Notes: a model not told the origin generated them from the letters alone. Numbered from the stretch's first letter, positions 30,479 to 42,404 are shown. The stretch is DNA of 64,000 nt from Prorocentrum cordatum (GCA_963575745.1 CAUYUJ010000192.1:224360-288359); one strand, 5' to 3'. Program-made: numbers and translations.

Positions 30479-30960
30479 GCGCACGCTTTTGTTGAAAATC
30501 CGTGTTGCGAAACCTTGTGTTTTTTTTGTTTTTCGGACACACGATGTTGGAATCCTTCCGAAACCGATGGGTTTTGAAGGATTTCGGCATGCGCGCGCGA
30601 CGACGCGCGCGTCTGCACTTCGTCCCATACTTTGCAAAGGAATCTCGCGACGGCACACGCGCAAAGGCGTTCGACAGATTTCGACATGCGCGCGCGCGAA
30701 GCCCGTGTGGTAGCATGTTGTGAAAATATTGAAAAACCTATGGTTTTTCTTTAGATTTCGCAAGAGCTCGCGCGTAAGCTTTTTTAGCAAATCAGTGTTG
30801 CGAAACCCTGTGTTTTGAATGTTTTTTTGGAAACTCGATTGCGACATCCTTCCGACACAGAAGGTTTTTGAAGGATTTCGGCATGCGCGCGCGGCGACGC
30901 GCGCGTGTGCACTCCGTCATATTTGTTCCAAGGGATTCGCGAAAAAGTGTGATGTTAGAA
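30478..30960. repeat. Tandem hairpin-bearing repeat, period about 293 bp
   Basis: TGTTGCGAAACC starts at 30503 and again at 30796, followed in both by CCTTCCGA...TTTTGAAGGATTTCGGCATG and GCGCGCG. Each unit holds a hairpin: ATCCTTCCGAAACC pairs with GGTTTTGAAGGAT; a middle variant has AAAAACCTATGGTTTTT. Alternating CG tracts lie beside the hairpins. Confidence 0.65.
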
Positions 30961-31139
30961 CAAAAGGTGTCCCCGCGTATCGTTTCTTACAAGGGAACCT
31001 CAGGGGAACCGATACCGGCTCCCCGGGGACAATGTAAATTCATATTTCGAATGGACATGTGGTCAGAATCGCACATGATTTAAATACCCGAAAGGGGGGC
31101 GGCGAACGCCGGGGGAGATCCTATTCTGTTTCTTGAAAA
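30961..31139. other. Short spacer, no gene
   Basis: Nothing recognisable on either strand. Confidence 0.4.
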
Positions 31140-31265
31140 GAGAATCCATGTGGTGCAATCTGTACGGTGCAATCAATGTTGTACAAATTATGTGGTGCAA
31201 CCTGTGTGGTGCAATCTCTGCTCTGCCATCTACATTGCGGAACATATTTGGCTCACACTACGCGG
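31140..31265. repeat. GTGGTGCAATCTA satellite, block 2
   Basis: GTGGTGCAATCTGTACGGTG and following units match the 28930-29395 satellite. A further fragment is at 31586-31612. Confidence 0.6.
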
Positions 31266-31480
31266 TGCACGGGCGACGGGGCGGCGAGGCGGCGACGGGG
31301 CGGCCACATAGCTGCCAGACCGACAGACACGGCACAAACAACGGGCGGCGACGAAACGTCGGCGGGGCGGCGACGACGGCCAAATAGCCGCCAGAGCGAC
31401 AGACACGGCCCAGACGACGGGCGGCGGCGAGGCGGCGACAGGGCGGCGACGGCGGCCACATAGCCGCCAGACCGAAGGAC
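31266..31480. repeat. GGCGGCGACGG / GACAGACACGGC minisatellite
   Basis: GGGGCGGCGACGGCG and CCAGACCGACAGACACGGC-type units alternate three times with a period of about 75 bp. Confidence 0.6.
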
Positions 31481-31607
31481 AAGCGCAGTTCCGTAGAACA
31501 TGATCGCCAGCATGGGCTCCGAACGACGTGTTTCTAACAACCGACGCTGATCAATCTGAATGGCGCGATATGTGAAGCTACATAAGTGGTGCACTCGATG
31601 TGGTGCA

Positions 31608-31643
<36 letters not shown>

Positions 31644-31794
31644 CCGCCGACCCCTTGGGGATCATCGGCGTGTGAGATGCTTCCCCCTCCCCAAACCCCT
31701 CCCCCGGGAGCCCGGTCCGGTCGATTTGGAGGGGGGGGGGGGGGTCGAGCGCGAGCGGGGGGGGTCCGGGACGAGCGGTTCACGGGGCTTTTCC

Positions 31795-32370
31795 GAGCCC
31801 AAGAGGGCCTCAAGACGGGCCAAGAAGCCCCCAAGAGGCCTCCAAGACGGCGCACGAAGGCTCCGAGACGCCAAACGACCGGTCCAAGACGCCCACGATG
31901 GCCCCAAGACGGGCCAAGAGGTCTCCAAGACGGCCTCCGAGGTCCCAAACAAGCCTCCCAAGAGGACCCCAAGAGTCTAAAATTGTTGATCTTCCATAGT
32001 GTTTTTCTATGTTTTTTGCTTTTCCGCCTTTTCGGCTTCCCGACGCTCCAAGACGGCCAAAGAGGCCCCCAAGAAAGCCCCAAGATGGCCCAAGAGGCCC
32101 CCAAGACGGCCTCCAGACGGCCCAAGACGGCCCCAACACGGCCCAAGAGGTCCCCATGACGGCCCAAGAGGGCTCCAAGACGGCACCAAGAGGGGCCCAA
32201 GAGGGCGACCAAACATGTTGAAACTCTAGCTTTCTGCCCCCAGGAGCCCCAGGGGGCCCAAGAGTGCCCCAAGAGGCCCCCAGAGGCCCTCACGAGGCCG
32301 CCCAGACGCCCCAAGGAACCCCCAAGAAGCACCCCAGAGGCTCCGAAACGGCCCCCAAGTGGCTCCAAAA
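31795..32370 (+). repeat. GGCCCAAGA decamer array
   Basis: Two blocks of degenerate GGCCCCAAGA/GGCCCAAGACG units (31795-31975 and 32040-32370), separated by a T-rich stretch. Same orientation as the other arrays. Confidence 0.75.
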
Positions 32371-32530
32371 CTCGCTTTTCACCCCTTCGCAGCATCTACT
32401 ACCCCCAGATTGGCATAAACAAGGGGTCGGCGGTGTGGCGTAAGCCTAAGAATCCACGTCCGGAGGTGACGTGCTGAGCGGTAGCGTTTTTCGGCGAACG
32501 CCTTAATGCAACGTATCCCATGTGTCCAAT

Positions 32531-32872
32531 GATTGCACAATCGATACATATTGTGTTTTGTTACAGTATTATGTCTCCCCCCCTAACCCCCCCCTGGAGT
32601 CGCGCCACAGCGCCGTACCAAAAGTTGGCCCCCCTCATTCTGGACCCCAAACCTACAAAAACCTACGTAAAATCAACAATTTCGGCCTTTTCGGCCTCTA
32701 TTGCACAATTGATACATATTGTGTTTTGTTACATTATTATGTCTCCCCCCCTAACCCCCCCCTGGAGTCGCGCCACAGCGCCGTACCAAAAGTTGGCCCC
32801 CCTCATTCTGGACCCCAAACCTACAAAAACCGATGTAAAATCAACAATTTCGGCCTCTTCGGCCTCTTGGGA
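32531..32872. repeat. 171-bp tandem duplication in the Helitron 3' region
   Basis: GATACATATTGTGTTTTGTT recurs 171 bp apart (32538 and 32709), each followed by ATTATGTCTCCCCCCCTAAC and the same downstream block to AATTTCGGCC. The second Helitron copy has one good unit and one diverged unit. Confidence 0.8.
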
Positions 32873-32874
32873 CT

Positions 32875-33425
32875 CCAAGAAGGCGTCAAGGGGGTTCCAG
32901 GATGGCCCCATGACGGCCCAAGACGGCCCAATACGGCCCCAAGACGGCCCCAGATGGTCCCAAGAGGGCCCGTCAGGCCCCCAAGACGGCCCAAGAGGGC
33001 CCCAAAATGATCCCAAAGGGCGCCTCCATGAGCCAAAATCATAAATTTCCCAATGGCTTTTTAATAATTTTCGCGTTCTCGCCCTTGCCGGCTCTCAGAG
33101 GACCATGACGGCCCAACCAGCCTCCAAGGAGACCCCCAGACGGCCCAAGAGGCCCCCATGGAGGTTCCAAGATGGCCCAAGGGGGCCCGACACGGCCAAA
33201 AGAGGCCCCCATGACGGGCCAAGGGGTCTCCAAGACGGGCGAAGGAGACTCCCAAAGAGCCCCAAGGCGGCCGCGAGAGGCCTCCAAGATGGCCTCCGAA
33301 GGGGCTGGGCGGCGCAAGAGCGCCCCAAGACGGCGCAAGACGCAAGAAGAAGCCCCGAGAGGCCCCAAGGCGGCCCCAAAGATGCCCCAAGAGGATCCCT
33401 GGAGGCTTCCACGAAGCTCCCATGA
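32875..33425 (+). repeat. GGCCCAAGA decamer array inside the Helitron 3' region
   Basis: Degenerate GGCCCAAGACGGCCCCAAGA units. The array is shared, almost unchanged, by the second copy (54865-55415), so it was duplicated with the Helitron. Confidence 0.75.
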
Positions 33426-33599
33426 GCCCTTCCAGGACACCGCCTCAAGCCCCGGGGATGGCAGGCCGGAGCGGCACACGCGCGCGGAGGCCGAGCATGT
33501 CACGCCATGTAACGCCAACATTTTCCACAGTTCTCCACGGCGGCGATGACCAGTTCGGATCGGATGCGCGGCGCCTACTCTGCCCGCCTGCAAGCGCGG

Positions 33600-35040
33600 C
33601 GCCTACTCTGCCCGCCAGCAAGCGGGGCAGAGCATGTCTGCTTTGTCGCGCTGGGAACTCTTCACGGCTGCTCGCATAAACACTGCCGAGCACTGGGCGC
33701 ATTTCAGCCCCCCGCGCGGATCCCGGCACTGAGCGCAGGTCCACTCTTTCAAGTTCCACACTCTGTACTTGGCCGTCTTCGGCCGCGGAGTCGTGCCACA
33801 TCTCGCGCACGGCGGGAATTTGCAAGACTCGCACCAAAACCCGGTGCTGTACGTCAAGCGGTCTGGAGGCCTTGCTCCGCAGCCTCCCTGACAGAGGGGC
33901 TTCCCTTTTTCGTCGAGACATTCTGTGCACGCGGCGTCTTTGACGCTCTTGTGCATCTGAAAAAAGGCTGCATCAAACTGATCCGCTGCCTTCTCCTGCG
34001 AGCAGATGCGGCACTTAAAAAGGCGGCCCTCCGACATAATGTTGAAATGCTGCCTCTCAGGGGGTGCAAGCGACGCAAACGGCAAGGTCCAGCGCCCCTC
34101 TTCCCGTCAAGTCATTGACCTCGCTGCGTCTGAAGTTCTTTAACGATTTAGTCTCCTTGCAGCGATTGCAGACGAGCACGTCTCTGCCTTTCGCGGCGAA
34201 TGGCTCTGCAGCCGCGGCGGGCGCGCCCGCAGCAGAGGTCCGCTTCTGCGCGCACAGGGCGCACCTCCTCCACGCGCCCTGGCACAGCAACGCCACGGCG
34301 TGCTCTACGGGGTCGCTCGTTCTCATGCCGCTGCCTGGGAAGTTGCCCGCTCTCTTCCGCTGGTGGCAGTCGGCGCACTGGAAAGTGACGTCCACCAATT
34401 TCTTGGACGACCTGGACGCGGCTTCCTTCTCTGCCTTGGCCCAGCCGGCTTCCGCCTGCTCCGTCGTCATCTCCCCGGCTGTCAGGGAGTGCAAGAGCCA
34501 TGGGCCCGTCTGATGCCCCTGGCGGAAAAGCATGGGCGAAAAAGGCTGCGTGATGATCAGATCGTCAGCCCTCCTGGTGCGGCTGATGGCCACGTAGCCC
34601 GTGGGGACCATGGCTGCGCGGGGCGTCGTGCGCGCGTCCAGGAGGTCGATAATGGCCTGCGGCAGCGTGGCGCCGGTGACGCAGTGGGCCGTGGCGGCGA
34701 CGTGCGGGACCAGCGGGAACCCCGCGCGCTTCACCATGGCCTTGAAAAACAAAACAAAAAAAACTAGAAAGAAAAAAAAAAAAAAAACGAGAAAAAGACC
34801 CAAAACCAAAACAAAAACAACACACCCTCGCACCACCGCCACCCCTCCCCACACCCCCACCCTCCCCCCCCACCCACCCGCCCACCTCTCCCCCCCCCCC
34901 CTCCCGCCCATCGCCTGCCATCTAACCCAGTACACCTCCCTCTGCAACCCTTGGACGCCCCCCTCGTTGCAGTCCATAACCCCAAGCGGGCCCGTGTCCC
35001 CGGAAATTGCAACCAAGATCGCCTCGGGCACGGTGCTTCA
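33600..35040 (-). pseudogene. Helitron helicase C-terminus plus Cys-rich zinc-binding tail (copy A)
   Basis: The frame from 35037 reads helicase motifs V-VI: TAHCVTGATLPQAIIDLLDA and TGYVAISRTRRADDLIITQP. The tail then has repeated CxxC pairs (FQCADCHQRKR, VLVCNRCKETKSLKNFRRSE, FKCRICSQEKAADQFDAAFF, FWCESCKFPPCARCGTTPRP, WTCAQCRDP), suggesting several zinc ribbons. An extra G at 34060-34064 shifts the frame, and the final part continues in the frame 34085-33603. A poly-A/C-rich stretch (34743-34930) replaces sequence that is normal in the second copy. Confidence 0.75.
34743..34930. other. Low-complexity A-then-C stretch interrupting the helicase
   Basis: From immediately after GCCTTGA the sequence turns into A runs, then AAAACC/CACC-rich, then C runs. 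The second copy has ordinary coding sequence here (GFKAMVKRAG preceded by FPVKQREVSWDRSP). It may be a real insertion or a mis-assembled or low-quality gap. Confidence 0.55.
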
Positions 35041-36480
35041 GTACCAGCACCCGCCCGGCACGGACCAGTTGTCTATATCACCAACTACGATCGTCGGTTG
35101 GAGACCCAGCCGACACGAGTACCTCAGGAGGGGCTTGCAGGCTCCCGCCTCCGCATTCTCCGTGGTGGTGAACCGCGCCCGCATCCCCTCGAAGATCGGC
35201 AGCACACCCGGAACTCTGCCAGTCTTGTTCTCGGGGTACATGAGCCAGTTCTGCCTGGCGTGGGAGAGCGACTCCGTCGACCTGCATGCGTCGTCCCGAG
35301 TGAGGGGGACTTCGCGCGCCACCACCCAGAGGAGCTGCTTCCCAGCATTGGCTGCCGCATTCGCCGCTCGCAGCGTCAGAATCCTGCTCTTCGGGGCGTT
35401 GTACGGGTGCACGAACAGCGCGTCCGCGAACGCCGTGCTCACCTCCCGCTGTCTGGCATCGCTCTGAGAGGCGACGCGGCAGCGCCGATGGCGTTCCGCG
35501 CTGCACTCAGCGCACTCCAGGGATTTCATGTCCTCCCAGGCCCGACCTTCTCCGAACATCCGTGGCCACTCAACTGACCAGAGCGCGCGGCACTTCGCCT
35601 TCCCGCAGCCGAAGTGCCCCGTCGAGGCCTCGGCGCTGCCGGGGCTTGCGGGCATCCAGGAGCCGGGCACATCAGTGGGGAAGCCGTGGACGAAATCGTA
35701 CATCCTGTCCGACAGATTCCCAGCGCGCGCTTCGGCGAGAAAGCTTCTCCACCACACGTCTGAGCAGCGGTGCGACTGGGCCAGGGCGTAGCGGTTAGTC
35801 ACCGAGTGCGGCAAGCCCTCTGTCCAGAACATCTCCAGTATGCGGCCAACGTTGGCGGGTCTCTTGACAAATGGGTTGGCGGCAATACTGAGACTCCTGA
35901 CGGGCGGTATCTGCCATAAGTCCCCGAGCAGCACCAGGTTGAGCCCTCCGAACATGGCGAACTGTTTTGGAACGCGTGCGTCCACGGCCCAGGGGTTTCC
36001 CTTGTCCCTCGTCGAGTCCTTCACCTGCCTGTGCACGGCGCCCAGCAACTCCACCGAAACGTTCTCCACCTCGTCGATGATGAGCCAGCGCATGTGCTGG
36101 ATTTTCGTGTGCAGCATGTTCTCCGACAACTCCGGGTCCTTCTTCCCGCCGGACGCCGGACTGGACTCCCGTGATGAGGTCGATTCCGAGCTTGCTGAAG
36201 TTGTGGATGGTTCGCCCACCGATGTTGCTCGCCATGGAATTCATGGGGGCGGTCTTGATGAAGTGCACCTCGTGTTCCCATCCCATGCACGTGGGGAACA
36301 GCCCCACGCCCTCCTCGCACAGCCACCGGATGACCTCCGATTTCCCTGAACCCGGCAGGCCGAGAACGAACAGCCGGGAGCATGGCGATCCGCGCAGCTG
36401 GTCCTGCTCGCGGGCCTCCTGGACGCACCTGTCGGCGACGGCGTCCAGGATGCTCATCTGCTGCGGGTCGGTGGTGATCT
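35038..36480 (-). pseudogene. Helitron SF1 (PIF1-like) helicase, N-terminal and middle motifs
   Basis: Motif I: GLPGSGKSEV (Walker A, about 36362-36333). Motif II: WLIIDEVENVS (about 36092-36060). Motif III: LVLLGDLWQIPPV. Then LAQSHRCSDVWW. Near the end comes VLPIFEGMRARFT, as in Helitron helicases. The start frame (ATG 36457, preceded by QTHQITTDPQQ) and the motif II frame differ, so a frameshift lies near 36150. The frame ends at a TGA at 35040-35038 in CWY-stop where the second copy has WYWQHVPEAI. The helicase would unwind DNA during rolling-circle transposition. Confidence 0.8.
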
Positions 36481-36489
36481 GGTGCGTCT

Positions 36490-36960
36490 GCAGTCCTGCG
36501 ATCGGGCAGGGATGCGCATGGCCTTGCCTCCCTTCACACTACCCACCTTACCGACGACTGCTGCACAACCCTGTCTGCTACACATCACACGTGCCGCGCC
36601 ACCTGCCTGGCATGCCCAGACGTGTATACATCTGGGAAGTCCATGTTTATACATACACACACTATACGCGCGTGCACATGTAGACGCGTACGCGCACCTT
36701 CCACAGAGCACGCATGGCGCGACCGAGGCAATGCAAGCAAACGCAGCGCCATCCTTTTAAGTGTATACACGAAGCCTCGCTTGTAATCAACCTTCCCCAT
36801 ACTTGGATCTACTCACCACTTACGACATGACGTTCTGGAGTATACATGATGTGTACACATTCTGCACATGCTCTGTACAAACTCTGTTCGATACACGCCA
36901 GCTCAAACGCCGAGGTTTCCATCCTCGATATCTTCTTCCAGAGCGAGACGAATCGGGCGC
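36490..36960 (-). other. Non-coding gap between Rep and helicase frames, probable intron
   Basis: Between the Rep tail and GLQTHQITTDPQQMS, all three minus frames lose protein-like character. The sequence is rich in TATACA/GTGCACATG and ends in CCTGCCCGATCGCAG, a possible acceptor. No donor could be fixed. A second insertion is the alternative. Confidence 0.4.
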
Positions 36961-36989
36961 CCCCGACCGAACTGCATCCAGATCGTGCT

Positions 36990-39900
36990 TTTGCCCACTG
37001 CACGTCTCGAGATTGCCCCCCCCCGGTCCTCTCCGCCAGCTCTGGATGTTGCTTGTCAGGTCAGCGTCGCCAGGGTACAGCTTCTCCCGCATCTTGGAGC
37101 GCGCAATCTTCCGCGGTGGCTCCTGGGCATTCCCGCGAGCCCCCGCTGGCATTGCACTGGAATGCCGAAGAGCAGACTGTCGCAGTGGCAAGTTCAACGT
37201 GGGCGCCCTGTTCGGCGGGTCCCAGAAGGACATGCTCTGCTCCAGCGCTTTGTGCACCGAATGGGAGAGGTTCCCAATGTCCTCGCCAGCGGCATCTGCC
37301 CCGGCGTCTCGGTCTACTCGCCGTAACTCTGCCATGATGCTGCTGGGACTGAGGACCGGAAACGCGTTCTCGGGTAGCGCCTCCACCGGCTTCGAGTCCT
37401 GGTCGTCCTCGCCCACGTCGGCGTTCTCCGGCATCGTCGTCATGGTGCGGAGCACGTTCGCCCACAGGATGCGGTTGGACGGCGAGACGATGTGGCCGCG
37501 AAGGTAGCGCTTGAGGGCTACTCGGAAGCTCGGCGCGCTCCTCCCACAGCGCTGGCGCTTGGGCGGCAAGTTCAGATTCTTCGCTAGCGGAACAGGCCCC
37601 CGAGAAGATCCGCACTTGCACACCAATGTCCATGGTCGGAAGTACGCAATACAAAAATGCGCTGCGAGCGGCAGCGTCATTTCGCTGAGGCCTGATGGGC
37701 TCATGAAAGACGGGTAGCGCGGGGACGCCCCGGGGTACAATCACGTACATGTGCGCAAACTCCATGTCGTCTGTATCTTCTTCGAGCGCAAAGTACCTGC
37801 ATTCCTCCGTGGGTGGCTTCACGACATTGCGGACCCCAGACCGTGGAGGCCCATCAGCCGCGGCCGGCGGCGAATTCGCCCTCCACTCCGTCGGGCCCGT
37901 CGATGGCTTCGAAGCATCTCTTGGTGGCGGGTACGTTGGTACCACCTCGTACAAGCGGACGAACTCGCACGGGCTCAAAGCGGCATGATTGGGTCGGTAG
38001 GCGTACGCTCGCGCCGTCGCGTCCGGCGGAGTGGCCACCTCGCCTGCGTCCGTGAACACCACGGACCTCTTCTGGCGCCGCGCCGTCGCGCGCCCTACCC
38101 GAGTCTCGTCCGTCACGATCTGGAGGAAGCAGCCCGCGTAGAAGTCGGTGACAGGGCACGACGTGATGCACTCCGCTGCGAGCGGATTTGGCTTGTCCGC
38201 GAAGTGCGCCAAGTTCACCTCCTCGAAGATCGTCCGCGCCACGCCCTTGGCCTCCCAGTCCCCGACGCAGCGGTGAACAGGGTTGATCGTCTGCTGCATC
38301 TCGGACTTCCCTTGGAGTCGCTCGGCCAGCGTGGACAGGCAGGTCTTCACCAGTTCCCGCGCCTTCTTCCCGACGCGCTGCACCTTGGAAATGTACCCGC
38401 CGATGTACCGCGAGGAGTTCGACATGGACCGCTGCACCGCGAATGCGATGCGTCGAAGGTGCCCTTCTTCTGTGTCTTCTCTGGAGCCGTGTCGACACAG
38501 GCAGTTCGGGTCGTGAGTAATGCCTGTGATCAGCGGGAGCCGGTTGTTCGGCGCCGTGTGCGTGTTGCTCCGAAATGCCACCGCCAATGCTGGACAAGTC
38601 CCGCTCAGGAAGTCGTCGTTCCGAGGCCCCGCGATCTCGCCCAACGCACTCCTCGGCCCGTTCACTTTAAGCCCGACTTCCCTGGCCACCTGAGGGCACA
38701 CAACGCGGAATCTCGGTCCATCTGGGGCCGCCATGAGCATGGTCTTCGGGAAGCCGTGCTTGCACTTGTCGCCGTGTTTGCAGCCTTTCTTGATGCAGTG
38801 TGTGAGCGGCTTCCCGTTGGGATGGTGGTGATGCTGGACCTTCGAGAAGATCATCTGCGCATCTGCCTCGTAAGCCTGCTTGAAGGTGGCCGCGTCGGCG
38901 TCGCAGGCAACGGCATCGCACCCCTCGTCCCACTTCGTCTTCGGCTCGGCATGGTCCACATACGCGGGCCACCGACACAGACCTACGTGCTCCGATGCGC
39001 GGTGATTCTGCCGCCACTCAGACTCCAGCGACGGTAGGCTCTCCCGGTGCTCCTCGGGGGCCCAGTGCTCTTCCCTGTGGACCCACGCGTGCCACTCCTT
39101 AACCGCGTCCGCCAAGCCAGGGGACTCCCGAATTGTCCTCGCGATCTCAGTCAAGGGTGCGTGCTGGAACATGTTCGCGAGGTACACGAACCCGTGGAAG
39201 TGGAGCGTGCCTAGGTGCTGGTTCTCGACGGCGCCAAGCAAAGCTGCAGCAACCCCGAAAATCCCGCCCATGGGGCGCGAATTGGAGCCGAACTTGTCCG
39301 TGCAACAGCACCGGGGCTGCCTACGATATCTTCGCGCGACGCCGCACTCGGCGCACAACCGCAGACCCAGGAGGCGGCCCAAGATCACGTTCACGGCGAC
39401 GCGGAAGCCCTGAACGACCGAGAGAGGATCATTGGCCACTTCGCACAGACGCAAATCGAAATCGGGGAGCTCCGCGTCGGCGCTCTCCGACAATGACGGC
39501 CACTCCCGTGACGCCAATCGTTTCCTCATGGCATTCCGTGCGTCGTCTGTGCACCCCGCGCGCAGCGGCGGGTCGCCCTGGCGTGCTCTGTGTAGACGCA
39601 TCACCAAGCAGGACTGCTTCTGATTTGGCGAGATGGTGATGAAAAGCCCGTGCCCGTATCCAACCGCGCCAGACTGGAATACGTGGCCCATCCTGCGACG
39701 CAGCTCCTGGGTGCCTGCAAGGCTGCTCGTCACAGAGCGCATGTTGTGCACGATCTGTTTCTGGGTTGTGTCCAGGCCATGCGCCATGTGCAGCACCGTC
39801 AAGTTGCCAGCAATTGGCCGCCTGTTCGGCCCGTAGTACCCCTTCGCCAACAGGTCGTGCAACCCGCGGACAGCCGCGGTCAGGCGCTCCGTGAAAGCGG

Positions 39901-40420
39901 ATCCGTCTTCGTCCTTGTACTTCCTGACTTTGCTCCCCAACCTCGCGGTGATGCCCAAAAAGCGGAAGTGGACATTGCGCATGCCTGGGATGAAGAGCCA
40001 GTCCGATCGGATATGGTGTTCCACTCGGCGACTCATGCCTGCAAGCCACATCCCCATGCTGATGGACGGCCGGTTTTGCACTTCCTCGGGCCGCCCCACC
40101 GCGCGCGCCGATCCGCTTCTCGGCAAAACCGTTGCGCCAAATACCTCGTGAAGTCTGCCCCCCGCTCCTGCCACAGCGATCGTGTGCGGGAAAAGCGATC
40201 GCGGGTACTTCCCGCCACTGCTCCAACATGGGCCGCGCGGCGACGTAACGGACGACTGGCCCGCCCGTTCCATGCTCTCTGTTGCTTGGTGGGGGGGGGA
40301 AAAAACAAGCCACTGACTCCCGCGTCCCCTTGCCGGACTCGCATCTGGGGCGCGCAGGCGGTCGACTGGCATCGCGTCGAAAACCAAGCGACTCATGCTG
40401 TCCATCGCCCGCCTCGCGTG
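36990..40420 (-). pseudogene. Helitron Rep (rolling-circle replication initiator) domain
   Basis: The 1136-codon frame (40471-37061) carries LFITISPNQKQ (motif 1), TLHFHGFVY (motif 2, the HUH histidines at 39202-39194) and RYIGGYISKV (motif 3, the YxxxYxxK tyrosine pair at 38407-38405 and 38395-38393). These are the nicking and joining residues of Helitron Rep and all are present. CxxC-rich LRLCAECGVARRYRRQPRCC and GCKHGDKCKHGFPK are further Helitron-like marks. Beyond about 37540 the sensible protein moves to another frame, where FRVALKRYLRGHIVSPSNRI and LWANVLRTMTTMPE continue. The first residues include a poly-Phe run from the A tract at 40428. Confidence 0.85.
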
Positions 40421-40421
40421 C

Positions 40422-40427
<6 letters not shown>

Positions 40428-40460
<33 letters not shown>
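40428..40460. other. A tract within the Helitron coding region
   Basis: A run of about 33 A interrupts otherwise coding sequence between the N-terminal and Rep frames. Possible artefact or insertion scar. Confidence 0.7.
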
Positions 40461-40464
<4 letters not shown>

Positions 40465-40970
40465 TGCACACTGCTCCTGGACGGATCCGCCACCACCGTC
40501 GCCCGGTCCACGGCTGGCGGGACCTTCCCGTCGGTGTCCTGGGGGGTGCCGAGCCACGGGTAGCACTGCTTCACGCGCCTTTCAAACGCCTCCTTGGCAG
40601 CGGCGATTGCGATGGGATTGCCAGCAGCATCTCTACAAAAAGCGGGGTGGCCGCGGTCGATGAGCTCCCAGCCGAGCTGCAGCACCACATGAGCGCGGAG
40701 GCGCATGCGCTTCAGATGCTTCGACATGTCCTTGTCTTTCATCCGGAACTCGAAGCGAACCAAGTGGGCCAGCGTCTCGCCGTCGTGGGGCAGCGCCGCA
40801 GCAGCACTGGAACTCTCCGTGATGGCGAGCAGGCGCTCCAGGACGTCGTCCCAATGCACCAGGAAGCTGGCCAGATTACCGCGGACAGCGTACCGACTGT
40901 GCGGATGCATGGCCTCTGGGGTTCGCCGTGCGAGCAGCGCGCCACTACCCCCCGTGCACCACTCGGCCAC
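40461..40970 (-). pseudogene. Helitron-like N-terminal domain
   Basis: Translation YAVRGNLASFLVHWDDVLER, then LPHDGETLAHLVRFEFRMKD and KHLKRMRLRAHVVLQLGWEL and AFERRVKQCYPW. It matches the region that precedes Rep in Helitrons (VRGN start, helical, basic). It ends in the A tract, where the frame is lost. Confidence 0.65.
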
Positions 40971-41027
40971 ACTGCAGTTTCCAGGGGGGGCGGGGTCCGC
41001 AAAGAACAGAGAAGGGGCAGTGCCGCG

Positions 41028-41789
41028 CTACTTCGCGCAGCTCGCCTGATTGTTCATGAGGTGGCCCTTATCGCCCTCGACGTAGAACGCCATCAAACTC
41101 GTCCACACTGGCGTGGCCGCGGCCATCTCGATCCACCGGGGCTTGTGCTTCTCCCACCATGCCGACACGAACCCGACAAAATTGTCGTTGGCGATGGCGG
41201 GACGCGGGATTCGCTCCCGCACCGTTCGCGTCTTCGCGAAAATGCCGCGGCACTGCCAGCACAGAGGTACGCGGCACGACTCGCACAGCTCATCAACAAC
41301 TCCATGCTGACGGTCGCACACCACGTCTTCCGGGCAGCACAGGAAGCGCATGGAGTTCTGGCTTCCGTTCGGACCATTCCACCGCACCGTTCGCACCCAC
41401 GGCGAAGACGCGGTTGTCTGCGTCGGATAGCGGTGCGACCGCGTCCCGCGGTGGTCCGGAGCAGGGTGCGGGAAGTGCGCCAGGAACGCGTCCAAGCCGA
41501 AGGCGTACTCCAGGAGCTCACGCGGACAACTGCGCAAGAGCCCGCGCAGTGGCGTCCATCCAATCTCACTGACTCCAGCGGACTCGGGGTCCTCGACACT
41601 CGTGTAGATCTGACCGCAGCAGAAGCACACACAGCGACCCGACAAACAACACCGTTCGCCACTTGCCCTCATGTGCGAAAATATGCCCCCTCTCTTCAAA
41701 TATGCCCCGAGAGCTGCATGCCCGTGCGCGCCCACCTCCACCGCCTGGGCAGTAAATATGACCAGAATCCAGCTATCCTGCTCCTCCAA
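41028..41789 (-). pseudogene. Helitron Cys-rich segment upstream of the N-terminal domain
   Basis: VCFCCGQIY, LCCPEDVVCD, LCESCRVPLCWQCRGIF and RIPRPAIANDNFVGFVSAWW. Several CxxC pairs suggest zinc binding, and the IPRPAIANDN pattern is typical of Helitron proteins just before the N-terminal domain. The first ~35 codons may be out of frame. Confidence 0.6.
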
Positions 41790-42387
41790 TCACCTCGGCA
41801 TGGACGCCGACATCGTCGGCGCTGTCAGCGAGTCTCTTGTTCCACCCCTGCCTCCACGCTGCTGGGAGGCAGGCCTGGTGGCAGCTGATTACGTGGCGCC
41901 GCAAATCCCCTTCCGTCTCCCCGGTCCTGCGGCACTGCCGAACGGCGCAGTTGCAGATCGGCCACTGCAATCCGTCCATTACCTCCTGGATGTTGTCTGC
42001 GGCGTCCGACGGGTCGAACGGCGGAGGAAGCGTCGGGTCCTGCCGGAGAAATGCAGGGAAAGCCCGAGCTGCTTCGTGGGCGACGTCCAGCGTCGTGTGC
42101 GCCACGTCGGCGCCGCAGGCCAAGTGGTCAACGTCGGACTGCTCTGACCCGGCAGGGGCCTCCGACAGCTCGGAATTGGAGTCCGACGCCGGCTCTGAGG
42201 GCGATGACTCCCGGTCGGCGTCGGAGTCAGACTCGGGGGCCTCCGCGGCTGCAGCGGCATGCTCTTCGCGTTCGCCCTGCGGTCGGAGACGCCTTAGCGC
42301 GCGCGCAGCCGCGCCCCGTCGGCGGCCTTCGGGCGCGCGTTGCAGCCGAACTCCGCGCCCGCCGCACTCCCTCTCATTGAAACGCAA
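41773..42387 (-). pseudogene. Helitron zinc-finger and acidic linker
   Basis: A Ser/Glu/Asp-rich linker (APESDSDADRESSPSEPASD) leads into WPICNCAVRQCRRTGETEGD and LRRHVISCHQ, a Cys/His finger-like unit. Position between the OTU domain and the Cys-rich segment supports one long polyprotein. Confidence 0.55.
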
Positions 42388-42404
42388 GCGCCCGGGGCCC
42401 CGGC

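Noticed and set aside
37751-39037. 428-codon plus-strand frame
   Set aside because: Antisense of the Helitron Rep, His/Arg/Val-rich without motifs.
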